Shown here piece by piece: positions 42,237 to 51,533 of a stretch of DNA of 64,000 nt. Each line of letters starts with the position of its first letter. Within the stretch, counting starts at the first letter, position 1. This DNA comes from Enterobacter chuandaensis (GTDB lineage Bacteria; Pseudomonadota; Gammaproteobacteria; Enterobacterales; Enterobacteriaceae). The notes beneath the pieces are model-generated. The model did not search any database, was not told where the DNA came from, and saw only the letters and a list, made by a program, of their open reading frames with translations. The stretch lies in contig NZ_QZCS01000017.1 of NCBI RefSeq assembly GCF_003594915.1, positions 34,234 to 98,233 of the forward strand, written 5' to 3'. A program made the translations under genes and the position numbers.

Positions 42237-43847
42237 ATGGAAATCACTAACCCAATTCTGACCGGCTTCAACCCGGACCCGTCCCTGTGCCGTCAGGGCG
42301 AGGACTACTACATCGCCACCTCGACCTTCGAGTGGTTCCCCGGCGTGCGCATCTACCACTCCCGCGACCTGAAAAACTGGTCGCTGGTCAGCACCCCGCT
42401 GGATCGCGTGTCGATGCTGGACATGAAGGGCAACCCGGACTCCGGCGGCATCTGGGCGCCGTGCCTGAGCTACGCCGACGGCAAGTTCTGGCTGCTTTAC
42501 ACCGACGTGAAGATTGTCGATTCGCCGTGGAAAAATGGCCGTAACTTCCTCGTCACCGCGCCATCCATCGAAGGGCCGTGGAGCGAGCCGATCCCGATGG
42601 GCAACGGCGGGTTTGACCCGTCCTTGTTCCACGACGACGATGGCCGCAAGTACTACCTCTACCGCCCGTGGGGGCCGCGCCACCACAGCAACCCGCACAA
42701 CACCATCGTGATGCAGGAGTTTGATCCGCAGACCGGCACCCTCTCGCCCGAGCGCAAAACCCTGTTTACCGGCACGCCGCTCTGCTACACCGAAGGCGCG
42801 CACCTGTACCGCCACGCGGGATGGTACTACCTGATGGTCGCCGAGGGTGGCACCAGCTACGAGCACGCCGTCGTGGTGCTGCGTTCCCAAAATATCGACG
42901 GGCCGTACGAGCTGCACCCGGAGGTGACGATGATGACCAGCTGGCACCTGCCGGAGAACCCGCTGCAGAAGAGCGGCCACGGCTCGCTGCTGCAGACGCA
43001 CACAGGGGAGTGGTACATGGCCTACCTCACCAGCCGCCCGCTGCGCCTGCCCGGCGTGCCGCTGCTGGCCTCCGGCGGACGCGGCTACTGTCCGCTTGGC
43101 CGCGAGACCGGTATCGCCCGAATTGAGTGGCGCGACGGCTGGCCGTACGTGGAAGGCGGCAAGCACGCGCAGCTGACCGTGAAAGGCCCGCAGATGGCGG
43201 AACAGCCTGCATCCATTCAGGGCAACTGGCGGGAGGACTTCGACGGCAGTACGCTTGACCCGGAACTGCAGACCCTGCGCATTCCGTTCGACGACACCCT
43301 CGGCTCGCTCACCGCGCGCCCCGGCTACTTACGGCTCTACGGCAACGACTCGCTCAACTCGACCTTCACCCAGTCGACCGTGGCGCGCCGCTGGCAGCAC
43401 TTCGCCTTCCGGGCCGAGACGCGGATGCAGTTCTCGCCGGTCCACTTCCAGCAGAGCGCGGGCCTGACCTGCTACTACAACAGCAAAAACTGGAGCTACT
43501 GCTTTGTGGACTACGAGGAGGGGCAGGGGAGAACCATCAAGGTTATTCAGCTCGACCACAACGTGCCGTCATGGCCGCTGCACGAGCAGCCGATTCCGGT
43601 GCCGGAGAGTGTGGAGAGCATCTGGCTGCGGGTAGGTGTGGATACGCTGGTTTACCGCTACAGCTACTCGTTCGACGGCGAGACGTGGCACGCCGTGCCG
43701 GTCACCTATGAGGCGTGGAAGCTGTCGGACGACTACATCGGCGGGCGCGGCTTCTTCACCGGCGCGTTTGTGGGACTTCACTGCGAGGACATCAGCGGCG
43801 ACGGCTGCCACGCGGACTTCGACTACTTCACCTACGAACCGGCATAG
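42237..43847 (+). CDS. yagH: beta-xylosidase, GH43, YagH-like
   Basis: A 536-residue cytoplasmic GH43 beta-xylosidase, same length as E. coli YagH. The five-bladed propeller carries the general base in LTGFNPDPS and the acid in CYTEGAHLY; a C-terminal beta-sandwich follows (about 325-530). It releases xylose from imported xylo-oligosaccharides. Its last 16 bp overlap the convergent regulator gene. Confidence 0.94.
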   Translation: MEITNPILTGFNPDPSLCRQGEDYYIATSTFEWFPGVRIYHSRDLKNWSLVSTPLDRVSMLDMKGNPDSGGIWAPCLSYADGKFWLLYTDVKIVDSPWKNGRNFLVTAPSIEGPWSEPIPMGNGGFDPSLFHDDDGRKYYLYRPWGPRHHSNPHNTIVMQEFDPQTGTLSPERKTLFTGTPLCYTEGAHLYRHAGWYYLMVAEGGTSYEHAVVVLRSQNIDGPYELHPEVTMMTSWHLPENPLQKSGHGSLLQTHTGEWYMAYLTSRPLRLPGVPLLASGGRGYCPLGRETGIARIEWRDGWPYVEGGKHAQLTVKGPQMAEQPASIQGNWREDFDGSTLDPELQTLRIPFDDTLGSLTARPGYLRLYGNDSLNSTFTQSTVARRWQHFAFRAETRMQFSPVHFQQSAGLTCYYNSKNWSYCFVDYEEGQGRTIKVIQLDHNVPSWPLHEQPIPVPESVESIWLRVGVDTLVYRYSYSFDGETWHAVPVTYEAWKLSDDYIGGRGFFTGAFVGLHCEDISGDGCHADFDYFTYEPA

Positions 43848-44593
43848 CCCAGTGCACGTGAGAGCGCGAGCCCGGCCTGCTGAAGCTGCTCGCGGAAACT
43901 AGCCAGCTCTGCGTCGTCCACGCGGGAGGTCAGCGTCGACAGGCTCAGGGCGGCGATGACGCGGGACTCGTGGTTCCACACCGGCACCGCCACGCAGCGC
44001 ACGCCCTGCTCGTTCTCTTCGCTGTCCAGGGCATAGCCCTGCTCGCGGGTCTGCGCCAGGGCGGTCATTAACGCTTCACGAGAGGCGAGGGTAGAAGGAG
44101 TATAGGTGGTGTACTGATAGCCCTCCAGCAGGGCGTTCAGCTCGGCCTCGCCCAGCCAGGCAATCAACACCTTTCCGATGGCGGTGGCATGAACCGGCAG
44201 GCGGCGGCCGATGCGCGAATAGGCGATGGCGGCGAGCTTGCCTTCAATCTTCTCGATATAGACCCCTTCACGCCCATCCAGGATCCCCAGATGGGTGGTC
44301 TGTCCGGTCCGCTGTGACAGCTCCGTCAGCCAGCCTTTCGCCTTCTGACGAATATCGATGGAGCCCACGACGAAATGACCGCGCTCGACCAGCTTCATGC
44401 CGAGGCGATACTTACCGTTTTCCGGGTTCTGATCGATATAGCCGTGAAGCTGCAGGGTTTTCAGCAGCGAGTGGAGGGTACTCTTGCTCAGCCCCATCAG
44501 TTTGCTGATGTCGGTGATCTTAAGCTCGGTGGCCTGCTCGTTGAACAGGTCGAGGATCTGCAACGCACGTTCAACAGACTGAATAATCGGCAT
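43832..44593 (-). CDS. xynR: IclR-family regulator, XynR/YagI-like
   Basis: A 253-residue IclR-family protein: N-terminal winged HTH (LKITDISKLMGLSKSTLHSLLKTL) and a C-terminal effector-binding domain. It closes the yagEFGH cluster in inverted orientation as in E. coli, where YagI (XynR) represses these genes. The 3' end overlaps yagH by 16 bp. The palindrome at 37685-37701 is its likely target. Confidence 0.92.
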   Translation of the reverse strand: MPIIQSVERALQILDLFNEQATELKITDISKLMGLSKSTLHSLLKTLQLHGYIDQNPENGKYRLGMKLVERGHFVVGSIDIRQKAKGWLTELSQRTGQTTHLGILDGREGVYIEKIEGKLAAIAYSRIGRRLPVHATAIGKVLIAWLGEAELNALLEGYQYTTYTPSTLASREALMTALAQTREQGYALDSEENEQGVRCVAVPVWNHESRVIAALSLSTLTSRVDDAELASFREQLQQAGLALSRALGYAGS

Positions 44594-44710
44594 AATGCTG
44601 GCATGTCCACGCTGGAATTAAGGCGAAAACGTACCTTTTTCGGGGTGAAAAATCAATTGAGTAGAGCGGGTTGTGGGAGAAAGGGCATCAGCCGCATCGT
44701 CGCCTTTGTT

Positions 44711-44780
44711 GCCGGGTGGCGCTGCGCTTGCACGGGCCTACGGGTTTTGTAGGCCGGGTAAGCGCAGCGCCACCCGGCAA
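44711..44780. repeat. REP/BIME-type hairpin after xynR's promoter
   Basis: GCCGGGTGGCGCTGCGCTT...GCGCAGCGCCACCCGGC with the arms extended by flanking CGCCTTTGTT/AACAAAGGCG, so that 44701-44789 can fold as one long hairpin. It separates the regulator from the effector-like pair. Confidence 0.88.
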
Positions 44781-44814
44781 CAAAGGCGGCTCCATTATTG
44801 TTAGCGGGGGGGCA

Positions 44815-45249
44815 TCAATTATTATCCCGAGCGGCGACAGACTGAATTTTCCAGATCCCATCTTCTTTAACCATGCAATCAATGACTGTGTGCTGGGTCT
44901 TTTTGCCAAACGTGATATTCACGTTTACACAGACCGGGTCTGAATCATACGAATCAATAGCCACATTCTCAGCCCAGTCCTCGCCGATATATTGCGATTT
45001 CATAAAAAAATCAGCCTCGTAAAATTCAGCGTCGGCATAACGGGGATCGTCTGCATGACGTAATTTTTTCATGGTGCTGGCCGTAACGAACTTATCGATT
45101 TCATTTCCCTGTTGGATGGGATAACGATCGTTGTTCACTTGTTTAATGTACCAGCGATTGAATTCAAGAGCGCGCTGCATCGGTATCTGAAAATCTTCGG
45201 CCCCCAATGCTGCTGTGCTGAATAACACAATTAAGATGAGCTTATTCAT
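44815..45249 (-). CDS. secreted DUF3828-like protein, candidate periplasmic immunity protein
   Basis: A 144-residue precursor with a short signal peptide (MNKLILIVLFSTAALGAE). The mature part, with YADAEFYEADFF and a late VIDCMVKEDGIWKIQSV, resembles DUF3828-type periplasmic proteins. It starts 1 bp after the stop of the amidase-like gene upstream, so the two are coupled. Periplasmic immunity proteins to peptidoglycan amidase effectors are arranged like this. Family and role are inferred, not proven. Confidence 0.65.
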   Translation of the reverse strand: MNKLILIVLFSTAALGAEDFQIPMQRALEFNRWYIKQVNNDRYPIQQGNEIDKFVTASTMKKLRHADDPRYADAEFYEADFFMKSQYIGEDWAENVAIDSYDSDPVCVNVNITFGKKTQHTVIDCMVKEDGIWKIQSVAARDNN

Positions 45250-45250
45250 A

Positions 45251-45613
45251 TTAATAATGCCTGTATAAGGTTATTGCTGGCTGAAGTTGGCGATAGGTTG
45301 GCCCCGGGTACAGTGTTCTCTGTTTAAAATCTGAATACCAGGTTCCAGCTCCATCGTAAATACAGACATGCCCGTACTGATTCGGGCCGGGCAAGGCATC
45401 AATCACCGCGATATCCCCCTCTATGGGAGTGCCATAGACTTTTGAGAATCCTGCTTTTTCAAGAGAACGCCAGAAATCCTTAGCGTTTGCCCCTTCGATT
45501 TTAAGCCCTCCGGCTCGAATGGCGGCGGCGATTGCTCGAGCGCAATAGTGTCCAGTATGGGTTAGTGCGTGGCTACGGGCGTATGACACAGCTTCATGTT
45601 TATTCCATGACAT
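45251..45613 (-). CDS. small papain-fold peptidoglycan amidase, candidate T6SS effector
   Basis: A 120-residue protein without signal peptide. It has an NlpC/P60/CHAP-like layout: catalytic C24 in TGHYCARAIAAAI, histidine H82 in QYGHVCIYDG, a preceding GDIAVID strand, and a polar residue in WYSDF. This architecture is shared by small cell-wall amidases, including T6SS Tae effectors and some phage endolysins. The lack of a signal and the immediately following signal-bearing partner favour a T6SS toxin exported to the periplasm of rivals. The T6SS assignment is inferred. Confidence 0.65.
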   Translation of the reverse strand: MSWNKHEAVSYARSHALTHTGHYCARAIAAAIRAGGLKIEGANAKDFWRSLEKAGFSKVYGTPIEGDIAVIDALPGPNQYGHVCIYDGAGTWYSDFKQRTLYPGPTYRQLQPAITLYRHY

Positions 45614-45832
45614 AAAAAATCCTTATTAATGAAATGCAGCAATAAGGAAATATTACGCCGATAATATACGGTGTTTTGTAATTGATAATGACCTGATATT
45701 AACCATTATCTACTCAGTAAATAATGGTTAATAAAAATATAAATACCTATTATGGTTAATGCGTATCTGAGAAAGCGTCAGTAAAATGAATTTTTCTGCC
45801 TGACGATAACGCTGTTGTCGTTTTTAGGTTTT

Positions 45833-45868
45833 TCTCCCTCTCCCTGTGGGAGAGGGCCGGGGTGAGGG
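45833..45868. repeat. extragenic palindrome before the argI 3' end
   Basis: CTCCCTCTCCCTGTGGGAGAGGG with a CCGGGGTGAGGG arm; fourth member of the family in this window. The rest of 45614-45890 is AT-rich and holds no visible gene. Confidence 0.85.
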
Positions 45869-45890
45869 CACCAACGCGCAGAGGACCCAA

Positions 45891-46895
45891 TCACTCCCCA
45901 AGCGTCGCCACCATCACCGCCTTAATCGTATGCATCCGGTTTTCCGCCTGGTCGAACACGATGCTTGCCGCCGACTCAAACACCTCGTCCGTCACCTCCA
46001 TCCCGCCGTGCAGATCGAACTCTTTCGCCATCTGCTTGCCGAGCGTGGTCTGGTCATCATGGAACGCGGGCAGACAGTGCAGGAACTTCACGTTCGGGTT
46101 GCCGGTCAGCGCCATCATCTGCGCGTTCACCTGATAACCGCGCAGTAGCGCAATCCGCTCCGCCCACTTCTCTTTGGCTTCGCCCATCGACACCCAGACG
46201 TCGGTATAGATAAAGTCCGCGCCCTTCACGCCCGCCGCCACGTCTTCCGTCAGGACGATCTTCCCGCCGTGCTTCTCCGCCAGCGCGCTGCACTCCGCCA
46301 CCAGGCTCTCTTCCGGCCAGCAGGCTTTCGGGGCCACCAGGCGTAGATCCAGCCCGGTCAGCGCCGCCGCTTCCAGCATCGAGTTGCCCATGTTGTTGCG
46401 CGCGTCGCCCGCGTAGACCAGCGTCATCTCGTTAAACGCCTTGCCCGGCAGGTGCTCCTGCATGGTCAGCAGGTCCGCCAGCAGCTGGGTCGGGTGGAAC
46501 TCGTTGGTCAGCCCGTTCCACACCGGCACGCCCGCATACTGCGCCAGCGTCTCGACCACTTCCTGGCCGTGGCCGCGATACTGGATGCCGTCGTACATCC
46601 GCCCGAGCACCCGCGCGGTGTCTTTAATTGACTCTTTATGCCCAATCTGGCTGCCGCTCGGCCCTAAGTAGGTGACGCGCGCGCCCTGGTCAAATGCGGC
46701 AACTTCGAAAGAGCAACGTGTACGGGTCGAGTCTTTTTCGAAGATGAGCGCGATGTTTTTACCGGTAAGCTTCTGTACTTCCTTGCCATTTTTTTTATCG
46801 GCTTTGAGCTGTGCGGCAAGGGTCAGCAGAGAAGTGAACTGTGCAGGGGTAAAGTCGAGCAGTTTCAGAAAGTGTTTCTTGTATAAATCGGACAT
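45891..46895 (-). CDS. argI: biosynthetic ornithine carbamoyltransferase
   Basis: A 334-residue OTC matching E. coli ArgI ([20 protein letters not shown]). STRTR binds carbamoyl phosphate and HCLPAFHDD lies in the ornithine site. It makes citrulline in arginine synthesis. Paired ARG boxes just upstream show ArgR repression. It is homologous to but distinct from arcB at 33178-34182. Confidence 0.97.
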   Translation of the reverse strand: MSDLYKKHFLKLLDFTPAQFTSLLTLAAQLKADKKNGKEVQKLTGKNIALIFEKDSTRTRCSFEVAAFDQGARVTYLGPSGSQIGHKESIKDTARVLGRMYDGIQYRGHGQEVVETLAQYAGVPVWNGLTNEFHPTQLLADLLTMQEHLPGKAFNEMTLVYAGDARNNMGNSMLEAAALTGLDLRLVAPKACWPEESLVAECSALAEKHGGKIVLTEDVAAGVKGADFIYTDVWVSMGEAKEKWAERIALLRGYQVNAQMMALTGNPNVKFLHCLPAFHDDQTTLGKQMAKEFDLHGGMEVTDEVFESAASIVFDQAENRMHTIKAVMVATLGE

Positions 46896-46922
46896 TTTAT
46901 CCTCACATGGCGAACGCCACTT

Positions 46923-46961
46923 ATTGAATTAAAATTCACTTTATATGTGTAATTATTCATT
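46923..46961. promoter_or_regulatory. paired ARG boxes of argI
   Basis: Box 1 (46923-46940) has a perfect TGAATTAAAATTCA core. Box 2 (46944-46961), 3 bp further, has TGTGTAATTATTCA. Two 18-bp boxes with 3-bp spacing are the standard ArgR operator. Confidence 0.9.
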
Positions 46962-47059
46962 TGCAACCCCGTTTCACAAATCTTTCCAACAAAGGTGGAG
47001 GCAAACCCGTCCGTGTGTGAAAATAGAAGTATCTGCCGCACTTTAAAGAGGATTGAGCC

Positions 47060-47485
47060 ATGGCAAACCCGGAACACCTGGAAGAGCAACGCGAAGAGAC
47101 GCGTCTGATTATTGAAGAGCTGCTGGAAGACGGTAGCGATCCGGACGCGCTGTACACCATCGAGCACCATTTCTCTGCGGATGATTTCGACGCGCTGGAA
47201 AAAATGGCCGTGGAAGCCTTCAAGCTGGGTTACGAAGTGACCGAGCCGGAAGAGCTGGAAGTGGAAGAGGGCGACACCGTCATCTGCTGCGACATCCTGA
47301 GCGAAGGCGCGCTGAAGGCGGAGCTGATCGACGCGCAGGTAGAACAGCTGATGAACCTGGCCGAGAAGTTTGAAGTGGAGTACGACGGCTGGGGAACCTA
47401 CTTCGAAGATCCAAACGGTGAAGACGGCGAAGAAGGCGACGACGAAGATTACGTCGACGAAGACGACGACGGCGTGCGTCACTAA
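47060..47485 (+). CDS. rraB: regulator of RNase E activity B
   Basis: A 141-residue highly acidic protein, nearly identical to E. coli RraB (138) apart from a slightly longer acidic tail. It binds the C-terminal scaffold region of RNase E and inhibits the degradosome. Divergent from argI, as in E. coli. Confidence 0.97.
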   Translation: MANPEHLEEQREETRLIIEELLEDGSDPDALYTIEHHFSADDFDALEKMAVEAFKLGYEVTEPEELEVEEGDTVICCDILSEGALKAELIDAQVEQLMNLAEKFEVEYDGWGTYFEDPNGEDGEEGDDEDYVDEDDDGVRH

Positions 47486-47494
47486 GTGATTCAG

Positions 47495-47520
47495 GCGGTG
47501 GCGCGCGCCACCGCTTTTTT
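47495..47520 (+). terminator. terminator after rraB
   Basis: A perfect 20-bp palindrome GCGGTGGCGCGCGCCACCGC at 47495-47514 followed by six T. Confidence 0.92.
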
Positions 47521-47532
47521 CAAGGCAGAACC

Positions 47533-48291
47533 ATGGATTACCCGCAGATACTCGCCCCCGTACTCAATTTCCTCCAGTGCCCGACCCCGCAAGCATGGAT
47601 TGATAAAGCCCGCGACCCGGCGAACCTGCCGCTGTTGCTCACCGACCACATGGTGTGCGAGCTCAAGGCCGCCCAGACCGCGCTGCTGCTGGTGCGCAAA
47701 TACGTCGCCGACGAAAGCGGTGCCGACGCGCTGCTCGACTGGCTCAAACCCTACGAACAGTTCACCTTCCGCGACGGCCCGGAGCCGGACTTCATCGCCC
47801 TGCACAAGCAGATTGGCAAAAGCGTGATGCCCAAAACCGACGACCCGTGGGGCCAGGCGCTTATCGACAGCATGGTGCTGCTGATTAAAGAAGAGCTGCA
47901 CCACTTCTGGCAGGTGCGCGAGGCGATGCTGGCCCGCGACATTCCGTACGTCAAAATCACCGCCAGCCGCTACGCCAAAGGGATGCTGAAGGAAGTGCGC
48001 ACCCACGAACCGCTGACGCTGATCGACAAGCTTATCTGCGGCGCCTACATCGAAGCCCGCTCCTGCGAACGCTTCGCCGCGCTGGCCCCGTTCCTCGACG
48101 ACGACCTGCAGAAGTTCTATCTCTCGCTGCTGCGCTCGGAAGCGCGCCATTATCAGGACTACCTGACGCTGGCCCGGCAGGTGAGCGACGACGATATCTC
48201 ACCGCGCATACAGCTTTTTGGCGAAATTGAAGCCACACTTATCTCGACACCGGACCACGAGTTTCGCTTCCACAGCGGCGTGCCGGTGTAA
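47533..48291 (+). CDS. miaE: tRNA-(ms2io6A37) hydroxylase
   Basis: A 252-residue ferritin-like diiron monooxygenase. Carboxylate/histidine ligands are in IKEELHHFWQV and LRSEARHYQDYL. It hydroxylates ms2i6A at position 37 of UNN-reading tRNAs. It is present in Salmonella, Klebsiella and Enterobacter and absent from E. coli K-12. Confidence 0.94.
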   Translation: MDYPQILAPVLNFLQCPTPQAWIDKARDPANLPLLLTDHMVCELKAAQTALLLVRKYVADESGADALLDWLKPYEQFTFRDGPEPDFIALHKQIGKSVMPKTDDPWGQALIDSMVLLIKEELHHFWQVREAMLARDIPYVKITASRYAKGMLKEVRTHEPLTLIDKLICGAYIEARSCERFAALAPFLDDDLQKFYLSLLRSEARHYQDYLTLARQVSDDDISPRIQLFGEIEATLISTPDHEFRFHSGVPV

Positions 48292-48321
48292 ACCGGCATA
48301 ACTCAAGGATAAGGATGCGAG

Positions 48322-49044
48322 ATGAATAAAACGTGGACCCGTATTGTGATTGTCGTCATTGCGGCTGCCGCCGTGGCGTTCTGGGTGTTTTTCGACAGGC
48401 AGCGCGCCCCAGAACGGCAGATGGATAACGCCCTCAACGCGATGCCCGCCTGGCAGGTGATTAAGGAGCAGGAGCCCGCGCTGCATCAGCGCATCCTCGA
48501 CCAGATGGCCGCCCTGCAAAAAGCGGGCGAGCCGGAGCAGCAGATTATCGACACCATCCAGCCGCAGATCCTGCATCTGCAGATGACGCGCCTGCAAAAC
48601 GCCCCGGATGCCAACGTGGTGAACTACATGACCATCAACATGGAGCAGACCGCCGCCATCCAGAAGGTGAGCGATGACGCCTGCTTCCGCTTCCTCTACC
48701 CGATGGTGAAGGGCGGCGTGAACCCGATGCGCATGCTGGATAAAGACCTGATGGCGCGGCGCATGCAGGCCGACGCCGACATGATGCGCGCGGCCTACGG
48801 CAAAAACCGCCACACCGTGACCCCAGCCGAACGCGAGGCGGCTGTCGAGGATGTGCGGCCGATTATGAATGCGCTTGCCGACAAGTACGGTGAGGACATC
48901 CAGCTGCTGCAGATGCCGGAGAAGGCGGCGGGCAAAGAGAAGCTCTCCTGCGATATGGTGCAGGAGATGTGGGCGAAGGTGCTGGCGCTGCCGGAGCAGA
49001 AGGCGGCGAGGGTGATTCGGCTGGCGGTGTCTGAGCTGGACTGA
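48322..49044 (+). CDS. conserved membrane-anchored protein of unknown function
   Basis: A 240-residue protein with an uncleaved N-terminal anchor (residues 7-25, IVIVVIAAAAVAFWVFF) and a mainly helical, charged periplasmic part rich in Q, M and E. I recognise no catalytic motif. It starts 30 bp after miaE behind AAGGAT and may be co-transcribed with it. Present in enterobacteria at this position as far as I recall; function not known. Confidence 0.75.
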   Translation: MNKTWTRIVIVVIAAAAVAFWVFFDRQRAPERQMDNALNAMPAWQVIKEQEPALHQRILDQMAALQKAGEPEQQIIDTIQPQILHLQMTRLQNAPDANVVNYMTINMEQTAAIQKVSDDACFRFLYPMVKGGVNPMRMLDKDLMARRMQADADMMRAAYGKNRHTVTPAEREAAVEDVRPIMNALADKYGEDIQLLQMPEKAAGKEKLSCDMVQEMWAKVLALPEQKAARVIRLAVSELD

Positions 49045-49150
49045 CGAAGGGCGCTGGTTTTTTGGGCACTTAGCGCGGGTTTCGCGCGTCGTCGCTTGCA
49101 TGGCGGCGCGCGACAGGTATAATCCACAACGTTTCCGCATCCCCTTCAGT

Positions 49151-49235
49151 GCCGAAGTGGCGAAATCGGTAGACGCAGTTGATTCAAAATCAACCGTAGA
49201 AATACGTGCCGGTTCGAGTCCGGCCTTCGGCACCA
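49151..49235 (+). tRNA. leuX: tRNA-Leu(CAA)
   Basis: An 85-nt class II tRNA with a 7-bp acceptor stem GCCGAAG/CTTCGGC, CCA encoded at 49233-49235, anticodon loop TTCAAAA (CAA), a long variable arm and T-loop GGTTCGAGTCC. It appears identical to E. coli leuX, a classic integration hotspot; its 3' end forms the left att site of the island. Confidence 0.97.
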
Positions 49236-49248
49236 AGTCACTAAATTT
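49205..49248. repeat. attL of the leuX island
   Basis: The last 31 nt of leuX plus AGTCACTAAATTT match 63676-63717 almost exactly; the right copy lacks one G of CTTCGGCACCA. This direct repeat defines the 14.5-kb element. Confidence 0.9.
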
Positions 49249-49560
49249 CTTACAATACAGCTAGTTAGGCAGTAAAATCTGTCTCTTTTGCCTGTAAGAA
49301 ATGCTCTGTTATGTCCCTTGAAAAAGCCGCTGTGGTTGATAGTGGTAATTGGGATGTTAACTCATAGCGGCGTGTAGTTCCAAGCGTCAAACACGTACTG
49401 ACTCAACTTGAAAGCTATGACGTAGCCACCGTCTCTAAACAATCCCAAAAACTTTTAGTGAAGCGCATTTTAGCCCGATGCCCCGCTCTGTCGCCGTCGC
49501 GAGACGCCGCAGGGGATAAACAGGTTTATGGTGGTCACGGTACTTGCAGACCATATGCAA
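49236..49560. repeat. noncoding left end, homologous to 63701-64000
   Basis: No ORF is supported from leuX to 49747. About 320 bp aligns, with substitutions and small gaps, to the DNA right of attR. Shared blocks include TAAGAAATG, GCATTT-AGCCCGATG and the perfect 17-mer TAAACAGGTTTATGGTG (49517-49533 and 63973-63989). It may hold a packaging, replication or recombination signal. Confidence 0.75.
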
Positions 49561-49747
49561 GCTCTGCCAGCGGTTCGGCCTCGCTCCCTTTAGGTACATG
49601 GTCATCCTGATAAGCCTCACTAACTGACACAACCCTGATGAAGTCGCCAGAGGCTCCGCTTGTTGTCTTACCACCAACGGGGCTTTATGGATTCTATTGC
49701 GGTGTGTTTGAAAGTGCGCGGGGGGTCATTCCCGCGCGTCCGGCGCT

Positions 49748-50662
49748 TTATGGTAAGTATTTAAGTATTTCTGCTGCCCAGTTTACACGGTGGATGACAC
49801 GGGCATGGTGCAAGTTTCCGTCTAGTATTTCGGCTTTAGTTAGCTGGGATAACTGCTGCCAATTATTGTTAAGTATATAAGTTGCGTTATTACATTGTGA
49901 GCTTTCTAGCACGTAAATGTTTTGGCCTGTGAACCCAAATATCACGTAGCCTTGGAACCCAGCTTGCCCAACCGCTACGAAATCTGGTTTTTTACTATTG
50001 ATAAGTTCAAGTCTGCCTTCAACAACAGCGGTATTGCCCTTTCCCCTGATCTTAATAGCTGAAAGGATTTTTGAACCGATAGTACTCCAAGGCTGTTGAC
50101 CCTGAGGCAGGAGGCTCCAGTTTAGTTTTATAGATTTACTTTTAACGATGGTATTAAGTTGGTCGTCAACAGTTTCGCACAACCCAAAAAGCTCTAAAAA
50201 AAGATTAATGCAGTGAGCCACTAACTCTTTGTTGTTAGCTGTCAAACTTAGCTTTGGAGAGATGATCAACTTCTCCCCTTGCAGATTCTCTACAATCTTT
50301 AACTCTATGCTTGGTGGAGGGGTGAGGATTCTCTTGTAGCGCTTATACTCAATTTCACGAGTGTCAGTAACTTCTTGAGTTGCGCCCCCTCCGATCCATT
50401 GCTTTCTAGTCCATGAAATTTGTCTGTATGCAGTTTCTTTAGGTGCTGTTTTGTCAGGTACTGATTTGCCATTAGCATTGAATCTGGTTATTGGCCCTAA
50501 AATTTTGGGGAGGACTTCTTCACCTAAAGCTCTTTGACTTGAGAAACCAATAGAGTCCGTTTTCCCCGCATCTGGCAAAGAATGTGCAATGTAGATATCA
50601 CGGCCATCAAAGTTAGGTATGTAATTATCAATATTTCGAATACGCTTTTTCTGAATAAGCAT
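49748..50662 (-). CDS. unknown 304-aa island protein, possible cargo gene
   Basis: A full-length open frame with a proper start, markedly AT-richer than the backbone. I recognise no family. It is soluble by composition, without signal or membrane segments, and mixes short basic stretches (YKRYKRILTPPPSIELKI) with a later beta-rich half (VVEGRLELI, GYVIFGFTGQNIYVLE). It is leftward and isolated at the left end, outside the central operon, a position often used for accessory defence genes in satellites. A defence role is only a suggestion. Confidence 0.6.
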   Translation of the reverse strand: MLIQKKRIRNIDNYIPNFDGRDIYIAHSLPDAGKTDSIGFSSQRALGEEVLPKILGPITRFNANGKSVPDKTAPKETAYRQISWTRKQWIGGGATQEVTDTREIEYKRYKRILTPPPSIELKIVENLQGEKLIISPKLSLTANNKELVAHCINLFLELFGLCETVDDQLNTIVKSKSIKLNWSLLPQGQQPWSTIGSKILSAIKIRGKGNTAVVEGRLELINSKKPDFVAVGQAGFQGYVIFGFTGQNIYVLESSQCNNATYILNNNWQQLSQLTKAEILDGNLHHARVIHRVNWAAEILKYLP

Positions 50663-50699
50663 GGATCGTTCCTTTTGATTTTATCTTACTGTTTACATA

Positions 50700-50826
50700 A
50701 CCAACCAAGCCGGGCACAATCGAGCCGTTAGAAACGATAGTGAGGCTAACAATCGTTATGAGTTTGCAGACTCATGGCGGTCATGCTTCATAGACCGGAT
50801 TCACGCAGGTGACTCCGGTTTTTTTA
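50700..50826 (+). ncRNA. structured small RNA candidate ending in a strong terminator
   Basis: Successive hairpins can be drawn: GTTAG/CTAAC around 50730-50755, ATGAGT-TTGCAG-ACTCAT near 50758-50775, GGTC/GACC near 50779-50797, and a terminator ACCGGA-TCAC...GTGA-TCCGGT at 50794-50819 with seven T. No ORF precedes the terminator on this strand, so it probably ends a short RNA. The position is reminiscent of C4/CI-type phage antisense RNAs, but I cannot confirm that. Confidence 0.5.
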
Positions 50827-51533
50827 TGCCCATCATTTATACATGGGCACAACATATAGGGTGTGTTAATAAGATTACCCCCTACATGTTCAGCATTCTA
50901 GTTAGGATTCTTTGCAGTACAAGGGTTGATTTTGAGGTTAAATTGAGGTTGTCAAAGGGAAATTTCGACCAACCCTACGTGCCGTAAGGCTTAGGCTGTA
51001 TGTCAATGTTTCAGAAAAAAAAATGAAAATTTGATCGAGTGCTGATTTCTTTAGCACGAGAACATGAGATCGAACCAAAATATTGCAAAGTTTTGAACAA
51101 AACTTGAACTGCCTCGTGTCTCCATAGCCAAGACGAATGCAGTTTAAATAAGCTAAGTCAGCTCTCAAAAGTCCTTTATGACCCGAACCAAAAATTGTAC
51201 CTCTTAAACCCCCACCGCAAGCGGCTCTCCGGGGTTTGTGCGCATGGAGTAATGCGGTTGTACTGGGTATGTGCGCACAACCCTCTACAAGCCGCATTCT
51301 ACCGTTAGCCTATAGCTGAATCCCCGGCTTGAAAAATTGCACGCTTATGGTTGCCCCTCCCTCGACAATTAACAGTCCGATTTCCCCCGCATGGCGTCCC
51401 TCGCCGAAGGCGAGGCGGGCGCTCTATCGATTTGTATCTGATTTGGCCGTCTGGCCGTCCATATGTTGTCAGCGTTGCTGGAGCTGCGGCTGGCTGTGTT
51501 ACTGCTGCGATGTGTCTGTGTTTGAGTATCGTA
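50827..51533. other. gene-poor AT-rich stretch
   Basis: Only short, unconvincing frames are seen here; the ones at 50938-51297 and 51305-51571 lack ribosome sites and protein-like composition. It holds an A-rich run and an inverted CTCGCCGAAGGCGAG motif near 51401. No function can be assigned. Confidence 0.5.
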
